A stretch of 64,000 bases of DNA from Sialis fuliginosa (GCA_961205875.1 OY540817.1:18387001-18451000), one strand, 5' to 3'; numbered from the stretch's first letter, positions 1 through 11,718 are shown. The notes: a model not told the origin generated them from the sequence alone. Numbers and translations: made by a program.

Positions 1-128
1 ACCACGCGTGCGCGAAAATTGTCAAACATTTAATGAAACTTAAAAAGAACTGTCAGATACGTTTGAAACCTCATTTGAAAGTGCTTGGTAGCTAACAAAT
101 TTTGTTAGCTCGTTTATAATACCAGACA
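1..128. mobile_element. MITE fragment, TGTCCGG-end family (left-truncated)
   Basis: The stretch ends in TTATAATACCAGACA, the mirror of the TGTCCGGTATTATAAA start seen at 43,318, 52,013 and 63,174. It also carries the family's internal words about a CATTTGAAAGTGCTT segment and a TAACAAATTTTGTTAGCT hairpin. The window edge cuts it, so only its right part is present. It codes for nothing. Confidence 0.6.
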
Positions 129-410
129 TTGCACTTTTTTTGTATTTTTCTTTCTATTTGCAATTTTTCAACTACACAAATTAGCTTTTACAACTACAAT
201 TTTCATTTTTAAATAACCCCTGGTTATGAATATCAAAATTAAGTCAATTTTATAATTTAACGGGAATAATATCCTTTTTTCTATCCAAGAATAATTAATA
301 TGGACTTAGTTCTTTTGATAAAAAATAATTTAACGATTAACAATTAAAAACAATAGAAATATACAAATATACAACAATGTATATTAAATCTAAATTAATG
401 CAATTATTGT
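129..410. other. AT-rich intron of the left-edge gene
   Basis: If the exon at 417-428 is real, this AT-rich stretch is the start of its first intron on the minus strand, continuing past the window edge. I see no exon in it. Confidence 0.4.
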
Positions 411-416
411 ACTCAC

Positions 417-428
417 AGTGAACTTCAT
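417..428 (-). CDS. First coding exon (MKFT) of a partial small secreted-protein gene
   Basis: On the minus strand an ATG at 428-426 opens four codons, M-K-F-T, followed directly by a canonical donor GTGAGT (416-411). A TATA box lies 58 bp upstream. The layout (TATA, short leader, ATG, 3-7 codons, phase-0 donor) is the same as in the four complete secreted-protein genes to its right. The remaining exons lie beyond the left edge. The identity of the protein cannot be stated; a signal peptide interrupted after codon 4 is an inference from its neighbours. Confidence 0.55.
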
Positions 429-485
429 TTTGATCTTCTTTGTAACTTAATTACTTGAATATGTAAAATCTGAAGAGGTAGAGGT

Positions 486-493
486 CTTTTATA
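486..493 (-). promoter_or_regulatory. TATA box of the left-edge gene
   Basis: TATAAAAG on the minus strand, 58 bp before the MKFT start codon. This would put transcription start near 460 and give a leader of about 30 nt. Confidence 0.6.
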
Positions 494-925
494 CATTGCA
501 TTTAGGATCAATGTAGGTTATCCAATTATAACCTCAGTATTAAAAAAAAAAACTACAAAACAATAATTTAGTGTATAAAAAATGGCACGTGTTTTTGCAT
601 TGGTGCAACAAACAGTTTTTATAAATGAAAAATGTATTTTATCGAATTATTAGTTTTTATTTGAAAACGAAAATGAATGCCCTTCAATATGTATGGTTTC
701 TTAAGACCTCGCCACATAGAAAAAAAGTTTTAAAATGTAAGAAAAAATTTATGAAAATAATGTTTGTTTTAAACAAAGAATTTATTGTTTTCTCTGAAAG
801 AGAAACAATACAATAGATGGGTAAGTCCAGTGAAATTTGCCTTACATTATGAACTAGGTTTCTGAGTCTTGAAGCTTCCGCAGTGATCTTGATATGGATC
901 TTGGCTTCTGAATGTAAGCCGCGTC
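494..925. other. Intergenic, AT-rich
   Basis: No splice-compatible coding signal. The open stretch at 625-816 has no homology I recognise and only AT-driven composition. Confidence 0.5.
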
Positions 926-930
926 GATTT

Positions 931-1015
931 GGTCGTGTTATCGGTCAACGTTTTTAGAAGAACCCTGAAGATGTCCACTGCAATATGTGACGAAACATTG
1001 GCCGATAACACGACC
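931..1015 (+). ncRNA. Hammerhead-like fold next to a retroelement-like tail
   Basis: A 20-nt arm at 931-950 (GGTCGTGTTATCGGTCAACG) is nearly complementary to 996-1015 (18 of 20, one of the two exceptions a G-U wobble). Between the arms lie CTGAAGA (965-971) and GAAA (992-995), with CAC/GTG able to pair between them. This order, closing stem, CUGANGA, short stem, GAAA, is that of hammerhead ribozymes, which are known from Penelope-like elements. The cleavage-site trinucleotide is not the usual GUC and stem I is weak, so it may be a decayed copy or a chance likeness. Confidence 0.35.
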
Positions 1016-1600
1016 ATTTTCGTAGTTCTTGTTCATGTCGAAATTTTCTTCAAAAGTATTTCTAAAATAGTTTCAGTCAAGCAAAGAATTACGACAACGT
1101 GGACTACAGCTCGGAAACCTACTCATTTGTTTTTTTATTCTGTGAATGATGCTGTATAATAGTGACGAAATGTTGGCTGAAGAAACAAAAAGTATTAAAC
1201 ACTTATTGTATTATACAATTATAATTTGAATCATTCAAACCCAAGAAAATCGATGTAAAGAGATACAAAAATTTTTAATTAGCAAATGGTATGCATATCG
1301 TTCTCAATAATTAATTATTTTTGTATCGTATATTATTATACAAATTAAAATAATTTGTATTTAGTCATATTAGTAATTGAATGACTTATTATTCAAGTAA
1401 ATGATTTGTGAAAATATTGTTAAATTCTTTGTGCATTAAACATACATTTGTTTATTTAGAATGAGTAATAAAATACTTGTTTTGTTTATTACAAATATTA
1501 GATATATCCACAACGTATTGTATTTTATGTTTCCAATAAGAACATATGGTAATATTTAATATTCGATTATTTTCTAAACAATTTTAATATAAACAAATTG
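1016..1600. other. Intergenic; possible retroelement tail, then AT-rich
   Basis: The moderately GC-rich part to about 1,190 continues the unit with the hammerhead-like fold and has a second GACGAAATGTTGGC echo at about 1,163. After that the sequence is plain AT-rich. Confidence 0.35.
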
Positions 1601-1606
1601 AAAAAA

Positions 1607-1614
1607 TATATAAG
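1607..1614 (+). promoter_or_regulatory. TATA box of secreted-protein gene A
   Basis: TATATAAG, 61-68 bp upstream of the gene A start codon, in line with the promoter spacing of the neighbouring genes. Confidence 0.6.
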
Positions 1615-1674
1615 TTGAAGAGTTATTTTAAAAGTGTTTTTAGTGGCAAAGTGGTTGGTTAAGAAGAATTCAAA

Positions 1675-3400
1675 ATGAAAACAGTAAGTTTTTTAGTATT
1701 AACTGATTTTAAATTAATTATTAATATGTATAAAAAAATTCTTATAGTATAATATATTTGAGAAAAAAGTTGTATTCAATAAAAATATAATCTTTAAATT
1801 AATTTTGTTACTGCAACTGCAAAAAAATATTTAAAAACAAGCCTATCTATATTTTCATTATCAAATTTTTAATGTATTAAAAACAATTTAAAAAAAGATA
1901 TTATATAACATCAGTAGCAGGCGGGGATTAAGGTGTTTGGAGGGTCCCAGACGTAAACTTGATAAACGAATTGACATTTTTATGAATTCATATTAGTCAA
2001 TTGTTTTTCAATTTTGACACTATTCTATTCTAATTCTGAATAGTTTTTAGGGTTCCGTAGAAAACTAGGAACCCTTATAGTTTGATAACCCAAAAACAGA
2101 AATGATAAGATTAAAACAAATTTTTTTGACCCCCTTTTCATAGACTGAAAAGTATATTAAAAAAAAATTCACTTAATCTATTAAGTGGGGTGCTTTTAGA
2201 TAGGTCTCCTATAATGTAACAAAAAATATTAAACGACCTTTTCATTTTAACCCTTTAGTCTCGATATATTTGCGTTCAAAGTCGTTATCAGAGCGTATCT
2301 CACCCTCTATTTTCTAAACTATCGATATAAAAAATCTGAAAAAAATTGAGAATGTAGCTTTTAAATTAGTACTTTCAATGAAAATTATTACGAACATTGT
2401 CAAACATTTTTTTGGACCTCCCTTCCATAGACTAAAAATAGGTCTCCTAAAACGCAACAAAAAATGTTGTATGACCTTTTGATTTAACCTTTCAGCCACG
2501 ATATATATGCTTTTCAATGTGGTTATCAGAGCGTCCCCCTTTCTTATTTTGATACTATCGATGCAAAAAATTTTAAAAAAATTCAGAATATAGCCTTTAA
2601 TTAGTACTTTCAATGAAAATGATAACAAACACTGTAGCAAGAATAGTTTATGAAAAATTTTAAAATAATTTTTATAAATCGTAATGACTACGGAACCCTA
2701 TCATGTGCGTGCCCAACACGCACTTGGCCGTTTTATTTAAAAGTTGGTCACTCACTATGTCTAATAACACTGGGTAAAATATAATATAATGCTTTTTATT
2801 AACAAATATTGGTTATTTTGAGGCCCCCAGTGATATGCATAGTAATTATTTTGAGATAGCAAACATTTTTTTTTTTATAATTTTTTTTTTTTAGATAATA
2901 TTTACTTGTTTGATACTTTCAAACATTGTAATTATTCTTTGCAATGATTCAACTGAAAATATTACTATTAGCGAGGTAATAGCTAGTATTTTTGGTAATC
3001 TATCTAAACAATTTGTTGATGGTTTCACAAAATACGTCAATGGAGAGCTTTTGAATGAAGAGGAATCTAATATAGTGTTCAGACCATTGTTCCAATACAG
3101 GAAAGAAATGTTGAAGTTGAAATTGGAATCAGAAGAAAGACAACGTAGAAACCTAGTATGTACATAATATATTAAATTATTTTAATTGTTGAATTCCAAG
3201 TTGATTAAGACATAGAAAATTTAACATAGGGACAATTAGAAGTGTTGTAGTAACCTTTGCTCAAATTTAACAATGTGTGATTGGTGCATTTTGATAAATC
3301 TATAATAAATAATAAATTTAACAATTAATTATTTTTTCAGAGAGCTACAAAACGAGAAAAAAGGATCACGACTACCCAAAAAAATGTTTTGAGGTATTAG
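1675..3400 (+). CDS. Small secreted protein A with NIVFRPLF motif (3 exons, 109 aa)
   Basis: Exons 1675-1683, 2895-3155 and 3341-3400, joined in phase 0 with GTAAGT and GTATGT donors and TTTAG and TTCAG acceptors; the stop is TAG at 3398. Exon 1 codes only for M-K-T. Exon 2 continues with a hydrophobic run (residues 4-19, ending ILCND), so together they make a signal peptide. Residues 62-74 read NIVFRPLFQYRKE and match the C-terminal motif of gene B. The tail is strongly basic, with an RQRR cluster near residue 87 and KREKR in exon 3, which could be convertase sites. Intron 1 (1.2 kb) contains a repeat element. I do not recognise the family. A secreted peptide or precursor is inference; the exon structure is well supported by splice signals and by the paralogue. 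Confidence 0.75.
2049..2735 (-). repeat. Interspersed repeat, GGGTTCCGTAG family, in gene A intron 1
   Basis: Starts with a GGGTTCCGTAG hairpin (AGGGTTCC ... GGAACCCT at 2049-2075) and ends with a CTACGGAACCC word plus a GCGTGCCCAACACGC hairpin before TTGGCCGTTTTA. Related copies lie at 11.7, 15.7, 53.5 and 57.7 kb. The body contains an internal duplication: the block around 2200-2400 (TAGGTCTCC ... TCAATGAAAAT) recurs at 2440-2640. No protein is encoded; the open frame at 2314-2640 is just repeat sequence. Confidence 0.65.
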
Positions 3401-3461
3401 AAGATATTAAATAAAATCAATTAGTTGTAAATTGTAATATGTATGATATCTAGATATACAA

Positions 3462-3467
3462 AATAAA
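3462..3467 (+). terminator. Poly(A) signal of gene A
   Basis: AATAAA 62 bp after the gene A stop codon, followed by a T-rich stretch. Confidence 0.6.
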
Positions 3468-3967
3468 TGTTATTAGTATGTATTTTATTTTTAATTCAAT
3501 ACAATAATATTATTGCTTAAGAACTTTAGATTTAAATGATTTATGAAGTAAAATTGATAAGAACTGAAAATATCTAGTTTAGTCATAACATATAAGTACA
3601 AAACTATTACGATATTGTTCCATTTTTACAAAATAATGGATCATACGGTTTTCCCAAGTGATAATGGTTTGTATAAAAGCATAAACATCTGAGATCTTTC
3701 TTTTAAATCAATTCAAGGAAGCAATGCAACAACATAATACATATACGTACATCATTTTGCATATTATAGGATTTATAATAAAACACATGAATATAATATA
3801 ACAATATTAATTTATTTATAAATATAAATATAAAAATGCTATGACAATTATAACAATGTAGAAAAAAAAAACCAACCAATAAAATTTAAAAAAATAATAA
3901 TAAGATCTTTAATGGAATTTCTGGAATGAATCTTCTGAATACCATTATCATTTTTCTTCATAAAAAC
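3468..3967. other. Intergenic, AT-rich
   Basis: Nothing recognisable between the gene A poly(A) signal and the hAT element. Confidence 0.5.
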
Positions 3968-3975
3968 CTTTCAGT

Positions 3976-4556
3976 CAGTGCCGGATTAAGTCATGCAGCG
4001 CGAGGCCTGTAGCAAATGTTATAAAGAGGCGTCGCTAGGAGGGGGTGACTCCTAGGGCAGAAATAGATAGTGCCCCCACCGGAAAAGTCAATAGGATTTA
4101 TTTTTGTACATTAGGCGAGTGTCATCCCCTGTGAATTTTTTTCAACAGAGAAAATATCAGTGGGCTCTATTTTTTAAATAAATTGAACGGTTATTACCCC
4201 TTATCGACTTGACAATGACCAAAAAAAATCAATTGATTCAATTTATTAGACATTTAACCTTTTGGAAGCTTTAAATAACCAAAAAAAGGAGGTAACTGGG
4301 CTTTATTTTATTAACAAATGAGACGGGTGTTACCCAGGGCATTTAATGTGGGCAAATTTATAAAAATCGATTAAAAAAATCAAAGATCAGAACTTTAACA
4401 ATCGATTTTTCGATTAAATCAAATCGAGATTGGAAACCCTAAAACAAAATTATTAATTACTGTAGATTTGGACGGTAGATGGTAAATCCAATAAAATATA
4501 TCTTTTCCGAAAAGTCGCGGGGCCCCCATTCCTGCTACATGGTTAATACGGCACTG
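3976..4556. mobile_element. Non-autonomous hAT element, 581 bp
   Basis: Ends are CAGTGCCGGATTAA and TTAATACGGCACTG, an inverted repeat with one mismatch. It is flanked on both sides by the perfect 8-bp duplication CTTTCAGT (3968-3975 and 4557-4564), the size typical of hAT insertions. No transposase is encoded. The body from about 4030 to 4230 resembles 14,359-14,572. It lies between the convergent genes A and B. Confidence 0.85.
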
Positions 4557-4733
4557 CTTTCAGTATAATTTTTGAAAATGTTATTTGACAAATTATGTTC
4601 AAGAAGATATCACGTAGAAATCAAGGCTAATATATTTCTGTTTCAATTAGCCTATTTGAAGTTGGTTCCTGCACAATCCTTTCCAAATGAAAATGAAATC
4701 AGTCTTGTACTCTTAACCGTTAAAATAATTAGA

Positions 4734-5649
4734 TCAAAGGTTAAAAGTGTTGGGAACTTTTCTCTTCTGTACTATTTCCTGTCGGTATTTAAACAGTGGT
4801 CTAAAAACAATATTAGCCTCTGCACCTTCCATTGCATCTAAAACATCTTCAACAATTCCTGATTCTTCCTCACTTTGAATTTCTCTTTTACTTTCAGGAT
4901 CTTCAACAATATCTTCTTCAATTTCTTCTTCGTCAATTTCTTCATCTTGATGATGTTCATCTGAATCAATCTCACCGATTGTTTCTGAAGCTTCGATGAA
5001 TCCTTTGATCAACGGTCTTTTCGAATCCGTACTATTGCTATCACTTTCAATTGTTTTATTAGGAGATATGACCTTCACTTGTTCTGTAAGTTCTTTGATG
5101 ACTCGATCTACTTCTCGTTTCTGATGTTCTGAATCAGTTTTGATAGCTACGCTTGGTAAACGTAACAATTCATCGATTAATTCCATGTCACTGGATTTGG
5201 TTGTTGATTCTTGACGGAGTCTAGTGACCTTTGTTATCGACACTTTGGGATGTGATTGTTGTTGAGGTTTGGAACTTAGATCAGGTATTGGGTTAGGTTC
5301 GGTTATGTCTTGTAGAGTTTGTTGATTTTGCTTGATATCTGGTGTTAATGTTTTTGAAGATTCTTCTGCAGGAATATCGACGGTTGGACGGCTTTTGCAT
5401 ACTTGGATGGCGATTGCAAAGAATGTGGTTAAGATTACGAGTTTCATCTGTAAAATACAAATGAATGAGTTAATTGTTAATGGATTTTAACTCTACTTTA
5501 TCATAAAAAAGAGAAGAATATATATATTCTATTAAACTGGTAAAATAACCGCAACTAAGAAGTAACAATAACTTCTTACAGATTAAAATTTATAATTAAC
5601 AAAAAAAATAAACGTTTAGTAAATTTTCACTACTTACTGCTGTATTCAT
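4734..5649 (-). CDS. Secreted acidic protein B with NIVFRPLF motif (2 exons, 241 aa)
   Basis: Exon 1 (5638-5649) codes for M-N-T-A, followed by GTAAGT; exon 2 (4734-5447) opens directly after a TTTTACAG acceptor with M-K-L-V and ends in TGA. Translation could also begin at the exon 2 ATG; either start yields a signal peptide ending near VCKS. The mature part is rich in S/T/Q/P, then becomes a long acidic stretch (about residues 165-205, with E/D runs). The last 26 residues start NIVFRPLFKYRQE (216-228), matching gene A almost exactly. A KR pair precedes the acidic end and an RK pair follows the motif. A and B are convergent. I do not recognise the family; a precursor releasing or displaying the conserved C-terminal peptide is inference. 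Confidence 0.75.
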
Positions 5650-5743
5650 GTTGAATAACGTCTGATTATTCCTCTTTCTTCACTTAATCCACAACAACCT
5701 CTGATCTTCAGATACAAGTGATTGCTGAAATCCCATTTTCGTA

Positions 5744-5751
5744 TATTTATA
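5744..5751 (-). promoter_or_regulatory. TATA box of gene B
   Basis: TATAAATA on the minus strand, about 95-100 bp upstream of the M-N-T-A start codon. Confidence 0.6.
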
Positions 5752-8719
5752 CCCCCAAATTATGACGATTACACCTTTTGTGTGAACTAGTTATGACGAG
5801 TAAATTTGAACGTGTGATGTTCTAATTGCTCTAATTATATTAGTCCAGGTTTTGACGTAGAAACCTTGATGACTAGGTATATGTATGTACATTTTATTGA
5901 AAGTGATCTGTACGAGATTTTTTTTAAATATGTATGTGGCAATTGTATTATAATTAATTATGTGTTAGGTGTGAGTAGTGTTTTGTTTTGATTATATTCA
6001 TTTGTTTCTAGTAAATTAATTCCTGAAGAATACTGCATTACCACTTAAATCCATTGTCTTATGTTTTTTTAGCTGCAAACCCAATGGTTTCAGAAATTGT
6101 AAATTATTTCGATATGATTTTCTTAATGGTTTTTTTAATACTGCATAACCACTGCCTTGTCACTTAAATAGTGGTTCGTCTGAATTAGGCCTAATTGTAA
6201 GAAGTTCTAGAAGGATTTAAAATCTCGAGAAACTATAGAATATTTGTAATATAGGTATATTTTTTATTTATTTGTTATTTTAAAATAATATTACTAATTA
6301 ACGGAAAAATATGCTTCAAAATCAACAGACTTAAATCAAAAATAATTACCATGGAATATTGAGCATTTTTTTGTTTCCAAAAATATACTTTATGATACGA
6401 AAAATTTGGTGACTCAGTTACGAGATTATAGGAGATGAAATGTAGGTATGTCTCACCTCATTTTGGATTTATAATTGACAGTCTAGCAGTGATTCTTAAC
6501 CTTTTCGAAGTCTCGGAATACTTTTAATGGTAAAAAAAAATTTCGGAGCAGTGTCTTACTGAATCATTAAGGTCTTGAAACAAACAATAAAAATATAGTT
6601 AAAATACAATTTAAAATCGTAATGTAATCCCTATATATAAAAACATTAAAACCGTTGTATAAATGTAATTAGAGCTGACATAATTATTCAAATCTGTTCG
6701 ATATAATACTATAAAACAAAAACAAACCGAAGTTTATGATCGAGATGACCTTTGGCCGTCAAATGCAATCGTGTTGAATCATATCTGTTTATTTTTCGCA
6801 ACACGCACGTTATAATGGGCTGTGGAATGGATCCTGTTTGTTCAACATTAACCCAGGAGCAGTCGCGTCTCTCAACACATAGAGTAAAGTCGGTATATAT
6901 ATATAGAACACTATTCATGTTTTAGGTAAGAAAATTATGATAATATTATTTAGAATCAGCCCTTATCATTTCATTGGACAGAGAATTTAATTAATCTTTT
7001 AACGAGATCGAGCAGGTAATAATAGAATTCTTAAATTAAAACAAAATTAAAAAAAAAATCTGCTCGGTATTTTAAAACAAACATATTAAGTATTTTTTTT
7101 AGAACTGTTTTAATTTTTGTTTTAGGTAAATTGGTTATCCACTTTAGTACTAAAGTCATATTATCTTTGTTTCTAGTGAGATAGTTATATGTTCCAAATT
7201 ATTCGCAATAAAAAAATCTGGGTTATTTTTTATAATTAAAATACATTCCATGATGTGTAAGTAGATTCGATGGTAATAACGAAAGGTGGACTCAATTAGT
7301 TTTAGGAAAATGAGCAACTCATTTATTTATGGAATAATCTAATTGTAGGAAAAAAATTTGGTAGGTTATAAAAACTTTTTTATTCAAATTATGATGATTA
7401 TTTTTGAAACATTATAGAGCATGTCTACTGCTGGGTTAAACAAAACACGCTCAGTTATAGTGAGTGAGAAAATAAACAAACGAGAACTTCTGTGTATGTC
7501 CAGAATGTAAACAAAAACTTGTATTTAAGTGAAACTAAAAGTGCATACATAGGCTCAAAGTAATAATGCATGACATGGAAATGTATGTAGCAGACGAAAT
7601 GTACCTATTTACACCAGATTGGACAATACGATAACTTTTAATCAGATGAGAAGGCAACTTGATGTTTTAAATACAAATTGTTGGGTATATATTTTTATTT
7701 TAACTGTAAATTTTTTTATTTTTCAGTATTACCAATGGTGCGTTATATAGTATAGACGTATAGAGAGGCCCCGACCTGGTCAGAAAAAAAATAAACACCT
7801 TTTTTAACGCTTGGAATAATTTTGAGGACGAAAACCTTTTTTTCCTAGGTTTTTTTATTATGAAAATTAGTCGAAGAGCAAAAAAGATCTTTACACATTA
7901 TATGTATATATGTATAATGAGTAATAACATTTTTTTATATTTTGAAAATATCGATAATTTTTCAAAAAAATAAAGGGGGGGGGGCGAAAACTTATTTTTC
8001 CTGATCTCCCATCGTCAGTAATTAAATGAGTTAGTAACTTTGGGCGTTTTATATTTAAATCTAACCCAATACAAGTGGTTTTAAAATTTTAGCAATCTGC
8101 GAATATACAGGTGAAGCTAGTAAGTAGATGTATTTATAAAAATTAAGCTAACGCTATCTGCGGGGTATTAAATATAAATGGCAGCTCTCTTACAGGTGTA
8201 GTCAATGGTGTGCTATATATTTATATATATGTAAATGACGTGTAAGTATAAATCAGTGGTGATAGGTGTACATTAATGTATAGAATTTAAATTACTATAC
8301 ATGTTCTAAAATCCTGAACAAATTCATAACGATTTGACACGTCGCAGATAGTGTTAACTTTAATTTTTCTCTATAGAAAATTCGGACATATTTTTTATCG
8401 GTTCTCGATTTAAATCGTTGCTTCTGTTACTATAATACTAATGATTTGCTAATAAATGTGACGATTTTTCTAAGAAACCAATTTTAGTATTTTAACATGA
8501 CGATAAGGAAACATACAACTGTAACTTCTTAAATATTGTGTACTTTAATAATTTTAACATCAAATTTAATAGTCAAAGTGCGACTTTATTTTGTATAAAT
8601 ATTGACAGATATTTTAGATATTCGATTACACGTGTCTATAAAATGCAATTAGTCTAGATATATATATATTTTTAATCTTGTGGTAAAAGTTTTTGTATAT
8701 TTTATAAAGAAGACCTTCT
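5752..8719. other. 3-kb AT-rich intergenic stretch
   Basis: No exon with supporting splice signals was found on either strand. The open frame at 6709-6918 (minus) looks accidental. Small homopolymers occur, for example a G10 run at about 7,976-7,985. Confidence 0.5.
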
Positions 8720-8721
8720 TA

Positions 8722-9293
8722 AGGTACCAAATGAATGTTGATACAATACAATTGAGTATCTCATAAAGATAAGCTACTTGTGATTGACGGGTTTCTTTTT
8801 TGTAATTTTCATGAACTCATGTTACTAATAAAACAAGTAACTCTTTATTTAATCAACTTAATTACCAAAGTCCGCAAATATAGTTTGTTTTTTTTAAATT
8901 ATAACCTTTTATTTTGTGTATATTTTTTCTCCAGTAATGGATAAAGTAAAACCATTAATGAGCACGCAGTGATGGACACTTGCTAATGATTATAAATGAT
9001 AAGTACTACGATACAAAAGATATAAAAGAAATAATCGTCACATTTGAAACAATGTAAAGCAGTTGCTATGATAATATAATAATAAATAAATAAATTATAC
9101 TAATAATTAGTTTAAAAATCCACCATTGTGACACCTATTGGCCGATTGTCATCAAATCACGCTGTAAGACAGTATATGTACATTAATATTCAGGAATGGT
9201 AGTAATCAAATATCAACAAATATTTTTAATTCAGTACATTTAATTAAGAAATAGTCATAACTGGGGTCATATCCAACACTGATGCCAGTACCT
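8722..9293. mobile_element. Tc1/mariner-type MITE, AGGTAC-end family, copy 1 (572 bp)
   Basis: The ends AGGTAC and GTACCT are flanked by TA on both sides (8720-8721 and 9294-9295). The interior (AACAAGTAACTCTTTATT, then GACACCTATTGGCCGATTG) recurs at 12,888, 37,891, 45,467 and 62,516. No coding capacity. Confidence 0.75.
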
Positions 9294-9295
9294 TA

Positions 9296-9814
9296 TTTAC
9301 TTTTATTTATATTGATAAAACTTTATACGAATTGTTAGTTAAAAATAATTGTATTTTATAAAAAAAAGAAACGTTTTTTTATACAATAAAATGTATTTGG
9401 ATTCAGATGATTTGTTCTATATTAGCAATGTTTTTATATTATGTACCAGTAAAGTTAAATGAAACATTAAATTTTGGGCATCAAGGATTTTATAATTAGT
9501 AACGCTTAAGAAATAGATCACAAGGACAAATAAATGCAAGGATATTTTTGTATTTATATTTAAATAACAATTATAACGACATTCAAAAGTCAAAACTGTT
9601 AAATTTATCAATATAGGAAATTAACATCAACAAAATAAGTAATTTATAATAAATATAAAAATTTCAAAGATCAACCATTCTTTTTTCCAAAGCTTACTAT
9701 GATAGATTTGAATTTAAATATTACACTAGCTGACGCCTCGACTAACAAACATACATTTTAGTTTTTCATGGCAACTGTGATTTTAATAAAATGCGTTGTA
9801 TCTTTGATATGAGT
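9296..9814. other. Intergenic, AT-rich
   Basis: No supported feature. The open frame at 9417-9611 is compositional. Confidence 0.45.
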
Positions 9815-9930
9815 TGTTTTATTATCGAAGATACGAGAAGCTTAGCGATCATTTTTTAAAGAGAAAACAAATTGTTCTCCGATTTCAAAATTTTCACTCA
9901 ATATTTTCGTTTCAGGTCAAGACAAACACA
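9815..9930 (-). repeat. Fragment of the TGCTTCCTCG-end repeat
   Basis: Carries the family words ATCGAAGATACGAGAAGC, GTTCTCCGATTTCAAAATTT and GTCAAGACAAACAC in the same order as the copy at 20,019. It lacks the terminal inverted repeat and the tetranucleotide tract. Confidence 0.6.
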
Positions 9931-10590
9931 AACCATGTAACATAATTTTTATTAAATGTCCATTTTGTAATAATAATATAAAGAACATTAGATATAAAAA
10001 ATTGAATGAGTAATATTCACTTAATTATAATATATTTCTTCCACCAGGTTTTCTTGTTCAATATCTCATGGATACTGCACATATAAAAATTAAAATTTAT
10101 ACCGGGTGTCCTATTTTAATCTATTACCCCCCTTAATTTTTTTATCTATCAATTAAATCAAAAAATGTTTCAAAAAATAAATAATACAGTCAACCAGTAG
10201 CTCCGGAATAATTTTTTTCTGGGAGTGTTGGGGGGGGGGGGGATCGCAGTACGAATATCAAAAATTAAGCTGACCTAATTTTATTTGGTGTTCTTAAAAT
10301 TCAAAATTGACTTAAATTTTCTTTAGCTTGATTAATATATTATTTAAAAAAAAAAAAATAGAAATACAATGAAACCTCGTCAGTACGTTTTAAAGGGAGT
10401 GGGGGAAAACACGTATGGAAGATATATCGGGACCTAAAAAAAATACTAAAGCAAATATACCAACGAGATTTTTATAATTGCACATCGCTTCAAACCTTCC
10501 CTAAAAAAGCATTGAATTGGGGGGGGGGGGGGGGGGCAACCCGCCTTTCCGGCTCCGGCGCGACTGCAGTCAACAAATAAAACAGTCGTA
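9931..10590. other. Intergenic with long G tracts
   Basis: Holds a G tract at about 10,230-10,241 and an uninterrupted G18 at 10,519-10,536, followed by a GC-rich end (CCGGCTCCGGCGCGACTG) that looks like the edge of a decayed transposon. No gene. Confidence 0.45.
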
Positions 10591-10592
10591 AG

Positions 10593-11482
10593 CTAGTTAT
10601 TACCAGGTCCAAAATATCGGCTATAATCAGGGTAGTAGCCAGTCAACTTATAATGTTCAGTGACATTTGGTTGTTCTTGTGGCAATTGTATGGATCCTTC
10701 TTTAGGTTCCACAACGCCATCATCATTATCTAGAATCGGTGCAGCGATTGCAATGGCCATGATTGAGAGCAAAATCTGCGAAGATCATAATTTAATAATA
10801 AATTTAAATTTTACAAATTATTTAGTCTAAATATTCACTTATGCTATAATGTTTAATTTCAATTTTTTTAAGAGTAATTTTTTTTATAGAAGATGATAGT
10901 TTATTATATATAGTTATTATGTAGTTATACACTTCTTTATACACAACTGTTAATTTTGTTTGTATTTGATCTAAATCTTGATTTCTAGTTGAGTAATTAT
11001 GCGTAAAATTTTTTAAACGTTTTTATGATAGTTTTTAGCGAAAATTAAACATTCGTATATGTATAGATCTGTAATTGTTAAAGTTTTTAGATTTTTAAAT
11101 AGAGTTTTACATGACTTGGTTGATTTTGTTTTGCATATAAAACTAAGACATCGTTTGAGTATTAGATTAATTAATTTCTCTAAATAGAAAATAAAAACTA
11201 TTTTCTAGGAATTGTTACTACTGACAGAATATAAACCAGTGATGGTCAAACTTAATGGAGTTACTTTAGAAATTTAAATTATCTAGTGAGCTACATAGTA
11301 TACTATTTTTTGTTATTTTCAATATTAAATTAAAAATTCTTAGAACGTGTTAAATACCAATTTTAGCCCTTTTATAAAGAGAATATTTCTCTCTATTCAA
11401 TTATTTCATTTAAATATTTTAATCGAAACATTAAAAATATGAATAATTGCTTTTTACTTACAATAAAAACTTTTCCACTCAT
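10593..11482 (-). CDS. Small secreted peptide C (2 exons, 67 aa)
   Basis: Exon 1 (11462-11482) codes for M-S-G-K-V-F-I, then GTAAGT. Exon 2 (10593-10775) follows a CGCAG acceptor in phase 0 and ends in TAG. Together they give a signal peptide (IILLSIMAIAIAAP) and a mature part of about 47 residues that is acidic at first and aromatic at its end (HYKLTGYYPDYSRYFGPGNN). One N-glycosylation sequon (NVT) is present. Exon layout and signal peptide match gene D, so the two are paralogues. The Tyr/Gly-rich tail recalls cuticle or silk-gland type proteins, but no family is recognised. Confidence 0.75.
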
Positions 11483-11550
11483 ATTTAAACAATAATTACT
11501 CTAATTACTTGCAAATTAAGATCTGATGCTGTTGACAAAATAAATTCATC

Positions 11551-11560
11551 TTTATATATA
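11551..11560 (-). promoter_or_regulatory. TATA box of gene C
   Basis: TATATATAAA on the minus strand, about 70 bp upstream of the gene C start codon. Confidence 0.55.
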
Positions 11561-11718
11561 CGGAAAGGCAATTGTTATCTTTAAAAAATGATTGACTTTG
11601 CATATAATCATTCATTCTCAGCACATTTTCTTAGATAAACAGAAATTTCTAATTAATTAAAACTTAAAAATACTAATTTGATCGAATAGAGGTTCGTGGG
11701 GCCGTAAAAATTATTTAA

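Noticed and set aside
2314..2640. 108-codon minus-strand frame
   Set aside because: It lies inside an interspersed repeat with an internal duplication; no homology.
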